64,000 nucleotides of DNA. It comes from Congeria kusceri. Lineage: Eukaryota; Mollusca; Bivalvia; Myida; Dreissenidae. A program made the position numbers and the translations under genes. The stretch spans positions 71,897,069-71,961,068 of the forward strand of contig CM051025.1 in assembly GCA_027627225.1 (NCBI GenBank), in the 5' to 3' direction. The notes under the pieces are model-generated. The model was not told the DNA's origin. It searched no databases and saw only the letters and a list, made by a program, of their open reading frames with translations. Shown piece by piece: positions 1-12,400 of the stretch (positions within the stretch are counted from its first letter, which is position 1; the number at the start of each line of letters is the position of its first letter).

Positions 1-1018
1 TAGGTTTCTTATGTTGCATAACTGCACAATTAATTGATTTCAATGATGACAAAGGGTCAAATTAAAATGTATGTCCAGACGGTATATATATTCATATAGT
101 TTACTTACAACGTATTTATTAAAGAACCTGTCAAACACTATGTACAACATGTACACAGTATTGACACATATTTACATTTACCACGTTCAGCCAAAGATTG
201 TATTTAAAACATTTGGCGATTTGTCGAGTAGATTAAATGTATAATACATGTTAAATACGTTTATTTGGCACAACATTTGTTAAACTGTTTATACATTCGA
301 TAGACAGTGTGTTGAAAATGAAGTTTTTACCTCCGCCATTCATACAGGTTATATATATATATACAGTAAATGCCGCATACGTTAGGCTGTATCTTCATGG
401 GTTAAAACATAACTGACACATTATAATGCATGCAAACATGTATGTGCAAACATGTTTCGACAATTATAATCCACCATGCCACTAATGTTGAACTATTTAA
501 AACATAATTTGACCAAACACTCCCAAAAAACCGTGTGTTTCAGGCAAATTGAAACACTAATGAATACAGTATTTTATCGTTGTGAGAATATATAACGAGA
601 CTGTAAAAGTATTGGGTGTAGTAAGCTATGTAAGCAGTGTTTCTTTCTTCCGGACTGATTGATTTAAAGCATAATAAGCTCTTCCTATATTTACACGATT
701 AGTTGTAGCATATATTAACAGTACAATGAAAAATTCATTCTCTTTTGTATTTTATTTCTAATGTTGCCATATAATTTCTGCGGATATAAATCACCGAACA
801 ATGCTAATAAAACACCCAAGAATGTCTTGCTATCGCCTACGCGTTCTTAACGTTGTAACATATGAGTTTTCCATTGCCAATCTTGGGAAAAATTAAGCTA
901 TCTCCAATTATCTGAGAATTGTGCAACAACGTTTACCACAGACAGTTATGAATATTATGTTGTCTGGGATGTGATGAATGCCTTTCCAGTAATACAATCA
1001 GGGTTTTGTCGTTTATAG
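1..1018. other. Intronic sequence upstream of gene A's first visible exon
   Basis: No coding exon is recognisable here. The stretch ends in a splice acceptor (TTTATAG at 1012-1018) feeding the 45-nt exon of gene A, so it is most simply the 3' part of that gene's preceding intron. The exons for the signal peptide and the N-terminal helix must lie upstream of the window. The sequence is AT-rich with a short TA run near 350-362. Confidence 0.6.
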
Positions 1019-4000
1019 GACGAGAAGAACCAGATCATGAAAACTAACGTCTGGCTACAAGTGGTATGTTTATACTGCTACATATCTGGCTTTGAATGGT
1101 ATAGCATGTTGTGCATGCGTAAAACGGGATTGTTTTCACATGCCTATTATGTCCGTTCTATTTTCTCCCAGAGAACAACAATATGCTAAGATATTAAATT
1201 AATTCAAACATTAAGTTGATATTTGCCACGAGATATAATTATTGCCATTTTATAACAAAACAAAATCCATGTCTGATTAACTCATATGTTTTGGCTAAAT
1301 GTATAGTATATATTATTTCAAACATTTCGAACGCAACAATATAGAACTATGAATTAATAAACGTCTTTTGTATATGGACGTTGCTTCAAATCAACTGATT
1401 GCAACCTGGACAGTAGTTTATCATAAATATATAGCCTATAATTACAGAAGTCAGGTCAATTTTGTAAATTGCCTTTTAGAGCACACTGTCTTACCATTTT
1501 ACTGTAGTACTGGATAGACTATCAGCTGACCTGGGATCCCAAGGATTACGGGGGAATACAAGCGCTACGAATCAGACCCGAGAAGGCATGGACCCCGGAC
1601 ATTGTACTCTTTAACAAGTAGGTCACACCAAAATCGCAACGTGGTCTTATGATGGTTGGTGTAACAACTCTAACCCATGCGCTTTGTACCAATGGCAATT
1701 AGGTGTTAGTTCTTTTTGAAGCCAGAGAATATGGTTTAATGACATGTTTTAACATCTGCTCGTTCCATTACTGTACGGATGCATGTTTTATTGACATGCT
1801 TTATTGACAAGAAGTAATAAAACTCTTTAAACATAAGCCGTATTTGAGTTTATTCGTAATAAACCCAATTGTTCTCAGAACTGTGTATTTATTTAAGATA
1901 TAGAAGGATACTGGATATACATTAAAACAGCATACTACTTTTATGTATAGTGCCGACGGCAATTACGAAGTGTCCTACAGATCAAATGTCATCGTCTACC
2001 ATAAAGGCGAGGTAAACTGGATACCACCAGCAATCTACAAGAGTTCATGCACAATAGATGTAGAGGTAGAATAAATTATTTACTAATTTACAAATGTATG
2101 AACCATGTCTTTCTTTGTCTTATTTGGCCCACTATGCAAATTTAAAACTGAACTGTTTTACTTATTTTACTATTAATGCGTAAAAGAATTAATTATCAAT
2201 AAGTTTTAATATGCAACTTATGCTGGTAAATCAGATTTGCGACGTCATATCTTTGTTGTATGTCTTATTGCTGTTGCAATAAGTGATTTTATGTACATAA
2301 CACTGCATTATTTTCAGTACTTTCCCTTTGACGAGCAGCACTGCGATATGAAGTTCGGTTCATGGACATTCCGTGAGGATCAGCTGAACTTCACTTTCTA
2401 CATGAACATGAATTCCCTTGACGTCACCGACTACTTGAAGAGCGGCACGTGGGACATTCTGGACAGCCCAGCAAAGATAGAGCGCGTGCCACATCCGGTG
2501 ACTGGCGAAATGAAGACGATTGTCATATTTACGTTTCGATTAAGACGTAAAACGTTGTTCTACACGGTGAATCTAATAATACCATGTGTATTGATAAGCT
2601 TTGTAACAATGTGTGTATTTGCCTTGCCGGCGGACGCAGGGGAGAAAATTACTCTCTGTATATCTATTCTTCTTGCATTGGTTGTGTTCCTTTTACTTAT
2701 CTCAAAAATTCTTCCACCGTCGTTGACTATACCGCTGGTGGCAAAATATCTGCTCTTCACGTTCATAATGAATATAGCAGCAATATCATTAACAGTCATC
2801 GTCATTAATAGAAACTATAGGACGCCGCGCACGCACCAGATGCCTTACTGGGTCAGACTGGTCTTCCTGAATTATTTGCCACGACTGTTGTGCATGGAGA
2901 GACCGGACCACAACACAAGATGGCGACCCCCAGCCGGTCTCAACGAGGGTCACTCGGATGATACCCAACAACTGACATCACGTGGTATCAATTCTAGGAC
3001 GCCAGACGTTACTCAGTATTTACCGCATTCGTTTGGAGGACAATATGAGAATCTAGTTGAAGCCGTTGAGTTACCGGAAATTCGCAGTCATTCTCCGTGT
3101 CGCTTGACAGTTTCTCCTGTGCGAGAGCCTCATCCGCGAGTGACCAACTACGACGACGTCGCCATTGCGCAGATATCGCCTGAAATTGTGAAGGCGGCGG
3201 AAGCGTTACGGTTCATAAGTTGCCATCTAAAAAACGAGGACGATTACAACACGGTATAGACATCTAATTCTTAAGAACACCTTTGGTTACTTGTCAGTCA
3301 TGAATTAATTAATTATAAAATGTATACCCACCGTTATCACTTGGTTAAAAGCATGACAATACTAGAATAGCAATACTAAAAATGACAGCTCCTGTGCTAG
3401 ACATGGAAGAAAACATTAGTAGCTGGTATTTCTTGAAAATTTTATTTTGTTGTGAACTAAATTTAAAACACTCTGGTATCAATATCATATTGTTTAAACT
3501 AACATATATACATATATTATAATAATTACAAGGATCTGACTTAAGAATCGGATTACCGGTAAACGTATCAAAATATATTTAGTAAGCATTAAGAAACATT
3601 AAAAAAATTATCATTAAATGGAATTTAACGATCTAAGCATATATATCAACACTAAAGCCTCAAAATACATGTAATGGCTGATATTAATGCGTGTACTTAC
3701 CATCTGTCGCTGACTGTTGAACAAACAAAAGCATTAGCAAAACAAACACAAACGAAAACAGATGTTTCGAGTACATCACATACTCTTTCGAAGTATTTCG
3801 CAATGGAAGACTAATGGAATGTCAGTTTCGGAATCCCCTGTTGTGTCTATCTCGTAGTTTCTCCCGTGTACTTTGAGACAACAGTCTTAAAGTTGCTGGG
3901 CATACATGAGGCGAAAATAACGTTATGTTCTATGATTTAAATGTACACTTTAATTTGTATCACTTTAGCATAAACTTTGTGTTTTAAATTATACGTGTAA

Positions 4001-4458
4001 CAATCCATTATGTAATGAACATGATGCTTATACGATGATTCCTACATTTTAAAATAAAACAATATTACATACATTTAAAAAGCTCTATGTATTTAAATCC
4101 AAATATATTAGCTACATTAATATTTTCAGCATTAATGCAGAACGTTTATATTATAGACCAGAACAGAAAAGAAACTTTACTAGCGACATGTACAAAGTAC
4201 ATCGTCAAAACAATTTCAATACAAATAAGCAAATGTCTTGTTTGTATGATAGACATATACAGCATATATTTCCAGGTTTTGGACGACTGGAAGTATGTAG
4301 CCCGCGTGATAGACCGACTCCTTCTCTATATCTTCCTATGTGTGACCGTACTTGGCACTGTGGGAATCCTCATGCAAGCACCGCACATCCTGGAGTACGT
4401 AGATCAGGATCAGATCATCCAGGACATCATCAGCAAGTGGCATCTGGGCGCCACTTGA
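1019..4458 (+). CDS. nAChR subunit, non-alpha type (gene A), 5' end outside window
   Basis: This encodes a plasma-membrane subunit of a pentameric acetylcholine-gated channel. Exons are 1019-1063 (45 nt), 1508-1617 (110 nt), 1951-2065, 2318-3253 and 4276-4458 (stop TGA). The 45- and 110-nt exons have the sizes typical of nAChR exons 2 and 3. All junctions are GT/AG and the frame stays open across them. Visible marks are loop-D Trp (TNVWLQ), loop A DIVLFN, a Cys-loop with 13 residues between cysteines ([15 protein letters not shown]), loop-B Trp (KFGSWTF), four hydrophobic segments, and a cytoplasmic loop between M3 and M4. Loop C has no Cys-Cys pair, so it should not supply the principal agonist face. 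M2 keeps the cation-selectivity Glu (GEKITL) but carries Lys at the outer 20' position (LLISKI). The intron between DVE and YFPF is needed, because reading through meets TAA at once. The signal peptide and N-terminal exon are not in the window. Confidence 0.93.
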
Positions 4459-4584
4459 CCGGAAGTATGCTGCCATAGTGGTGCACGGATGTATGTGACC
4501 GTATATGATAAAACGCAATCGATAACGATATGTGAGATGTCATAGAACGCAATAACTGTATATGATAAGACTTAAACGATAATG

Positions 4585-4590
4585 AATAAA
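4585..4590 (+). terminator. Candidate polyadenylation signal of gene A
   Basis: A canonical AATAAA lies about 127 bases after the gene A stop codon. It is the first such hexamer in a plausible position. The assignment rests on position only. Confidence 0.4.
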
Positions 4591-7141
4591 CAGCTGCAAA
4601 GTGTTGTTATAAGTTATTGGCGCTGTTATTAACAGACATGAACAGTAATGGAAGGAGACACGTGGCAATTACTTCCAGAGTATTCACGCCATGGACACGA
4701 GTATGGTGTTTTCGGAAAGTTATAAACCATAGATGCAATATAAAAAGGCTGACGTTAAGATGACATATAATTACCTGTATATAACTTGCAAATATCTGTA
4801 AATATATATTGGCAAAGTTCGTTATGAGTATTTGAATGTGTTAAAGAATGGTGAAACAGTCCTTTTATATACAATGCGATACGACAGGTGTTTTCACCTT
4901 GACCGTTGTATGATTTTACATGGATATGGCCTTGTGCATATTTCAGAGTTAAAAGTCATGTAGTGATAAATATTGTGTAAAAGAAATCATGTGTGAGTTC
5001 ATACAGGTTTGACCATGTTGAATAAATTTCAAAATTTGTTGGTGGCTTCTCAAAAGCAAATAATATTAACTGTTGACCCTTCAAACGAGTTTCAAAAGGG
5101 GTATTTCCCTTCAGAATTATAATTAAATTCAAAAATAAGATCGTTACTTATACGCATTACCTTTATTGCAAATTCTAATTTTTGAATGACTTGCTAATTA
5201 TGTTGTATTATATGTGTCTAACAATGTCTTGTTTTGTTTTTTTGCAGTACAGATCTTAGTTCACAGAATACTATATTATTAATATATAGTATTAGTATTA
5301 TTAATTTCTTTGCGGGTTCACGCGTTGTTGAAGTGTTAATGAGTTCTATTTTTAGTAAACAATAGGCATCCATAGGTATGTCAACTGTACTCAAATTAAT
5401 AAAAGTGCATTGTCTGTGTATCTTATTAACCATTTATCTAGTTTATATTAAAAGTCACCTATTCAGGTTATTATTTCTAATGTTGTCATTTACGTGTTTT
5501 ATTATCACGTTTTACTTTATTTGTTCGAACGTGTATCCGAAATTTAATAATAAGGCAGCTACACTGCAACATATCAGAAATCATTCTTATTTCTAAACAG
5601 CCAAACAGGCAATATACGTTACGCAATGTATAATGCTATCTGTATATTTTATAATGTTGTATATTTATTCATAGGGTATCGTATGTATTACCACTATTAG
5701 GGCTCTTAATCTTTTAAAGATGTTTTTCAACATGTTGGTGCTGATGAGGTCAGAAACCTACAGCTAATTATTTTCTTCTAATTGCCCACTTTTCACATGC
5801 CAAAGATTACATCAATGCGTCTAGATATACTTGTAAAACATAAAACATATGGTGAAACCAGGTATGCTAATAACATGAAGTTTGTTGATGTTGAGAACTT
5901 ATTATTATCTTATCTGGTAACGTATCTCATCCAAATACCGTATTCAGTTTCAAAATAACTTACTAACGGATCTCAGATTATAAACCATTTCAGCCGATCA
6001 CAATACAGAAAAAAATCATATCGTCGGACTTTTTTCCATTTATCACCGGTCACAGTCTAGTAATTAGTAAAGCATATTATGTATTTTATAATGCTTCTAT
6101 TTCCTTGTCTCGTTTATTGTATTGTATGACGACTTCTGAAAGGACCCATTCAAAATTAACAGTTTTCCGTTTAGTCAATGTTTTGTATAATTGCACAGAT
6201 GCATGCATTTGATGGAAGATTTACCTAGCGATGCATTCATCATTATTATTACAAGTTTAAATCGAAGTTTGAATTCTATGATCAAACAGTCGTTGCCTTG
6301 CTAACGTGGCTTACAAGACGTCGAATACGTTGTCCTAGATATTGGCTGTCTTCTATGTCTCTTGCGCTGTCGCAGTCGTCTTGCTTACATGTTTTCAAAA
6401 CGAGTGTTCTGCAACGTTTATATTGACGTTAAATACTTATAACGGTTCATCAATGACGCTTACGGCGTGTGTGATAACAATTATCGGTATATCACAGCAT
6501 GACGTAAGGTGGTTGTTCACAGGAATGCCAATTACTTATGCGTAATTGTAGATATACAGGAGGCTAAATACCTTAAATATCTTGGATTAGAGTGGATTAG
6601 AATGCGGTTGTTGTATATATGGCCAAAAACATAGTACTTGTCTATAAAAATACAAATACAATTATATAATATATGTATAATTACATGCTACTGCTCAGAA
6701 TGATTTAATTGCGATATACCGCACCGACGTATTTGAGACAAACACTGTAAAACTGTCAATGGATTAACTACATTACAAGAGACTATTGCACAGACATGAA
6801 CATAAACTATAATTATTATATTTTCCCTTCGTATTAGATTAGGATGTATTAATATTCTTATTATTAAGGGAATATGGTACTTTCATTACATTTGCATTGG
6901 TTTCTAGCAATCAGTAAAACTCATTTAATTCACCAGAGCTAGGTCTAATCTGAAAAGGTAAACATATAGGTATGTAAATTTATAATAACGTTTGTGAATA
7001 TGTTTTGATTACCCGAACAACATACTTTTATTTTACGTGAGTACCAATGTGTAATCTTTATTACAGTGCATATTTTCTTACAATTCAGTGTATTTTAACA
7101 AATGTACAACTTGTAACGAACATCCTGCTGAAATATAATTG

Positions 7142-7277
7142 AGGCTTGTTATGGGAAAATCGGGCTTATTGCATGTGCGCAAAGTGTCGTCCCTAATCAG
7201 CCCGTGCAGTCCGCATAAGCTGATCCGAGACGACACTTTCCGCACATGCATTAAGCCCGGTTTACCCACGACACGCC
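7142..7277. repeat. Palindromic dispersed repeat, copy 1
   Basis: The short element reads as an inverted repeat. AGTGTCGTCC on the left is mirrored by GACGACACTTTCCGC on the right, and GCATGTGCGCAAAGTG by CGCACATGCATTAAGCCC. The outer ends are related (aggcttgttatggg / cccacgacacgcc). The same family recurs at 38605-38836, 39538-39738 and 57533-57770. There is no coding capacity, so it fits a non-autonomous, MITE-like element. I recall this family as very common in dreissenid-type bivalve sequence, but have not verified that. Confidence 0.75.
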
Positions 7278-9347
7278 CTATCTTTATTTCCATTCTAGAA
7301 TAACTATGCTTGATGTAATGGATGCAGAATATATTCATTTGACAATTGATTAAGAAACGGAAGGGCTAAAATCTCTAACTGTTTCAACTAGACTAAACTA
7401 GAATCCAGGCTTTGTCGACGATCTTGTAGGGCAAATGCGTTTTTTATGGCAATGATGATGGCCTATTTCGATAAAGTAATACATTCTTTCACAAATACAA
7501 AGAGTACATATAGCTTTAGCAGCACGATGTCATTACATTATTTAAATCGAGTATCATTGTTCCATACACTACTTGGATTTGTAAAAATAAAAATAATCGA
7601 AGTGTATAATACCATACACATATTATTCAAATGAAATCCCCTATATTCATACTATTATTTAAGAAATACACCACAACGGCTTTTAGAATGTTGCTTTTGC
7701 CTGTTGCTTTTAATCATACGCATTTGATATTCATTTTTGATATACAAGTCATCTGTTGCTAGTAAAAAGTATCGATTCCCTAGCTGCTTATATTTTAAGA
7801 TGTGTTTTTCACTTCAATATGAGCGACAGCTGACAACCACTTTCACATGTAAAACAAATACACGGTAGATCACACAGAATCTACCGTATTAACCATAAGT
7901 ATTAGGACTGTTTTTTTTTGTGTCCCAATATTTGCAACGGATACGGCTTTTTTATTTTGGATATTAATGGCTAACTATTTTAAAATTAGGATATGAAAAC
8001 ATATACCAGTATACTGCCATATATAAGATCAATTATTTTGTTGCTGGAACGTTCATGGTAATTATTTCAGAAGTTTAATTGAGAAGACCATGCTCCAGCA
8101 GAGTTCACAGTTCGCACCTTGTTTCAATTAAACAGGTCCATAATAAATGTCAATTATGGTGTTTAGATCAGCAATCGCAATAAACCGTGTCACAAGTCGC
8201 TACGCAACAGGCGTATTTTCAGGGTATGGAAGGCTTATACACTAACAAAATAGATAATATTTTGGTGTCCCAATATTAACTGACACATAAAATTCAATTT
8301 CCAATGTGTCCCGATATAAAGGCACGCGAAAAATAATTCATTTTCCAAAATATTATGGTTGTCCCAATATTTAGGGAAATTACGGTAATCTCCAACGTCA
8401 ATGACGATCCAAAAACTATCTGCAGAAATTCGTAATTGTGTTGCTTTTTGATCTCGTTTAATACGGAACAAAAAACCGTAAAGTAGGCGAATAGCTAAGA
8501 CTTCATATCGAAGTATATGCTCATGAGGCAGACTAATAGTCAGGATAACAACACTACCACATTACCTATGCTCAATGTGTAAACTACTGAGAGAGAACGC
8601 GTAGATCACTGTACCTGATGGTTACGGACTCTAAGAAACAAACTGTTGTATCTTACACACTATCTATGTGCGGGTACGTCAGTCTTTTTACGCATGTTGC
8701 TACCTATAAGACTTGTAATTTTTGCAATTCGCAGAGCGTTGTACGGGTGGATTGAGGATTATTATGATGAAAAATAACCCTTGTTTGATCTAGAAAAATT
8801 TACTGCTTCTTTTGTTTCTTTTCTGTTACGCTTTATGTCTTTAAAGTGTTTTGTTTAGGATGAAGAGAGTGTATACATAGGAATAAATGTACATTGGATA
8901 GAACGTTCTCAACTATGAGTCAGTACACAGGCGTATTGAGGTAACATTTGTTAATCAGTCGAGGATTTATTTGTATAAACGTATTTCTCAATTGCAGCAT
9001 GTTGTGAAAATAGCATGTCGAGCCAGATGGTAGAAGGAAGTGTTGCAACGGACTGTGTTTTCTGACTGAGATGGGTTTACAATGATTGAATAATATGCAG
9101 TTGTTCATGGTTTAATTGGGTATCGATTTTTAATATTCACAAACGAAACGGAATGGAGTTTCATTTCTATTATATTTGTTAAGGTTTGGAGGAAAGATTG
9201 TGACAATACAGTCATTCAGCATATATAAGTACTGGATTTTGAAATTAAGTCAATACTCGATCAAATAATTGTTTGCGATCGAAGAAAATAAATGTGTGGG
9301 TGAAAAATTAGAATCACGTCACAACTAAGTGACAACAGAAGGGGACC

Positions 9348-9467
9348 ATGTACTATGATTTCGATGAAAACTCGAGGACGAGGCGTGTACAGGATGTTCG
9401 TACAATCATGTTGCTGGGTAATGTTTCTGCTGATCCAACTGACTCATTCGTTGTCATCCAAATGTGA
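9348..9467 (+). promoter_or_regulatory. Possible overlapping upstream ORF at gene B start
   Basis: An ATG at 9348 precedes the gene B start by 7 nt in another frame and runs 39 codons to a TGA inside exon 1. If the mRNA leader includes it, it would reduce initiation at 9355 and act as a translational brake. The transcription start is unknown, so it may not be transcribed. Confidence 0.3.
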
Positions 9468-12400
9468 TCCAAGTCTGAACGGTGAGTAATTTAAATAAAA
9501 CATTGGTTTGTGTATTATTAATATTCAAGTAAAGCCATCAAATCATATGTGGTCGTTGGTCTAAAGATGATATGGAATTCTTAATTTATTAATCGCTTAT
9601 CTGATATTAAATAAATTCGAAATCTGTACAAATGTATTGCCTTCATAATAAATAATCCGTATCATGTTTTTAATTTTCATCAGCCAATTGTTATGTATAT
9701 TATATCTAGAGATAAATGCATGTATAGTAAAGATGAGAAACGTCGAATATTAATCGACTAGTGCTATTTTGTATTACAGCCTTAATCCTTAAGGTAACTA
9801 AAACGATTTCTGTACAATATGTTCAGTGTACATAGTCGGTTCATTTCATGCAAACATGCCGACAAAGAAATACAAGCATGTAATAAGCATCACTGATTGT
9901 CCATTTAGGTCACAATTAATATACACATTTATGGCATTCATGAAGTGTACTGAAATATTATATCATGGTCGTCTGTTGAAAGTTTGACCATTGATAAATC
10001 AAGAAAGAAATGGCATAAGCATAATTTATATCTCTGCTAAATTGTGTCCGGACTCTTGATGCAAACTTATCCAAGAGAAAAGCTTAGTGCCTTGACAGGT
10101 GTTATCTGTAGGCTAGCATTGCATGCAGATCATTGGTTTGTTCCACTTAACGTTGGTAAATAAACGCCTGTCTACTATACTAATACAAGTAATTGGCTAC
10201 ATGTACCAAATGTTCCAAATGTACCAAATGTTCTAAAGTAAATCTACCTACAGCCAGTGCGATTGGGGCAGGTTTTCTTTCGGCAGATCTTTCTATTACA
10301 GATAATCTTTTTTATTTGATTAATTCATTCGATTCATCGTTAACATCACATTTGCCAATTTGTTCACAAAGTCAGTTATTGTTATTATTTCTTCGGCATA
10401 TAACCTCAGACTTACGTATAACATCTACACATAAATCAAGGTGTCTTTGATAAGCATTGAATTTCTAAACGCAGCTCGTGCCCTTTACATACATTTTTCC
10501 ACATGTGATTAACTATTGCGTTGATGTATAAAACTACTACAGCACATTGTTCCAATTAATTTCTTATAATACTGAATTGAATGTTAATGTTTTGGGGTTT
10601 AAAAGGTTATTGATGTTTCCTTTTAGAGCTAGATACTTGCGTAAACCAGTGTTCATTTTACACATACAACCAAATAACATTGCTACCGTTCGATTATGCT
10701 TCTCCACTGAACCTATTCGTTGTTAATCTTAAACTCAGACCTTTTCTATTGATTGGCAAAACAGATGTTCACATGAAGGATAATTACAGTTGCTACATTA
10801 TCTCTACTATATCTTCGCTTCATCTCCCTGGGTTATGCCTTTTCCATGGTCAATAGGTGTGAAAACACTTGGAAACTATAACAAACATTATAGGTCAATT
10901 GACTGGAGTTACTATCGCACCACATTTATAACTTTGAAGTTGTTCCCATTTGTCATCGTTTGTTAAAGTGATGCGATATGTCCATACTTATTAACCAGCC
11001 CGATAGTTCAAACACATATTTTCGCTTTCAATACTCGTTTTAAATTCTTTGAATATTGTATTCGCAATCGTATCAGATTGCACGTACATGTATTTGTATT
11101 CTTCTAGTTTATGCTGTCCATAAACTGTGTGTTCGATAAACATTATGTTTGATTTGAACTTGGATTTAACGATTCCCAGTTGAATTTAAACGTGTGTATA
11201 TGTAGCAATGGCAACACATTACAAAATAGTAACACTACAGTGTATTCTGTAGATTTTTATAAATCTGCGCATGGAAATAATGTAGCATTTAAAGATTGCA
11301 CTGGTATCTAAGCATTATGCTAGATATGAAATTTAAATTAATTATCCGCGAATGAGCGTGTTTATTTTGCCCTGTTTTTTAGTACAAATACCATGGTTTC
11401 TTGTTTTACAGTCTTTTCTCCCGTTATTGTGTATTTGTACAGAAAGTACAGCAGGTACTCAATATGATACATAATTAGCACGTAAATGCGGTTAATGGAT
11501 CAACAAGAGCAAAATGAAAATTGGTTTCATAATTGTTAAATAACACGACAACATACTTTTTTCTACACATTTGGTACCGGAACATGTATGTGTCTGACTA
11601 GAGTTAAATATATGTAAGACTAATTCATACACAACATATGCTAGTACTGTGATATATTTTAATACACAATTCAACATTTGTTGTCTGAAATTAAAAAAAG
11701 AGATTGCACCAAAGTATTGCATGAACAACCAAGCACGTTTCATCTCCCTGGATGCACACACAATCCATTAAAACCGTAAAAATGGCCGTCCAATATTTGT
11801 GCACTTGTTAGCTGCACATTTCAAACAGCTACACCACCTGCAAGAGATTATGCGCTAAACGAACTAGGCAGATGTACTTCAATTTGATACGTTGTTTTGA
11901 CAGCACCATCCTGTCTCATAATTAACAATTCAATGTTTCGTTATACATTTGTAGAATATGTTTCCAAAGGCCTTACTATTAAATGGATATTGCAATGTAT
12001 ATGCATTTGGCAGGTGATAACGAAACCAAGTACAAGTTGTTTGCTTGGTATGTTAAAAGACAACAATCATTCACTTTGTTCACGGCAAGCAAGCCTTGGA
12101 TACTGTATTACTGTAAGACATATCGTTAATTAATATAAAAGTGTAATACCATTAATTGTATAAAATGTCTACCACGAACATATGTTCCGGACAGCATTGC
12201 CGAACTGGAATGCCAAAACTTTGGTAAACTATAAATATGTTGCTTAACATGTCAAGTAATGTTTACCTAAATATGAAAACCGTGTTGATAAAAGTACATA
12301 ATAGCACACGCAGTTAAGCAAGTCATTGTTGTGTTTTAATTATATTCGGCTAAAAATACATACTAATGTTCAGCATGTCTATGCATGTGTCGTTTATAAA

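Larger units (their letters stand above)
4459..9354. other. Intergenic region between genes A and B
   Basis: No exon with family resemblance or convincing coding character is visible in about 4.9 kb. Short open frames here are AT-rich, hydrophobic and unsupported by splice signals. It holds one palindromic dispersed repeat (7142-7277). The last few hundred bases before 9355 should contain the promoter and 5' UTR of gene B, but I see no diagnostic core promoter motif. Confidence 0.5.

Noticed and set aside
2560..2805. Reverse-strand and other-frame open frames over the M1-M3 exons (also at 21476, 21572, 52003, 52039, 56102 and 63278)
   Set aside because: They are shadows of conserved receptor coding sequence in other frames. 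They have no start context, splice support or domain.
5378..5596. 72-codon hydrophobic open frame
   Set aside because: AT-rich sequence yields Leu/Ile/Phe-rich peptides by chance. No signal of conservation, splice sites or family match.
10193..10450. Cys/Lys-repeat open frame ([12 protein letters not shown])
   Set aside because: The motif is produced by a short CCAAATGTTCC-type repeat. The rest lacks any domain, and it lies inside gene B intron 1.
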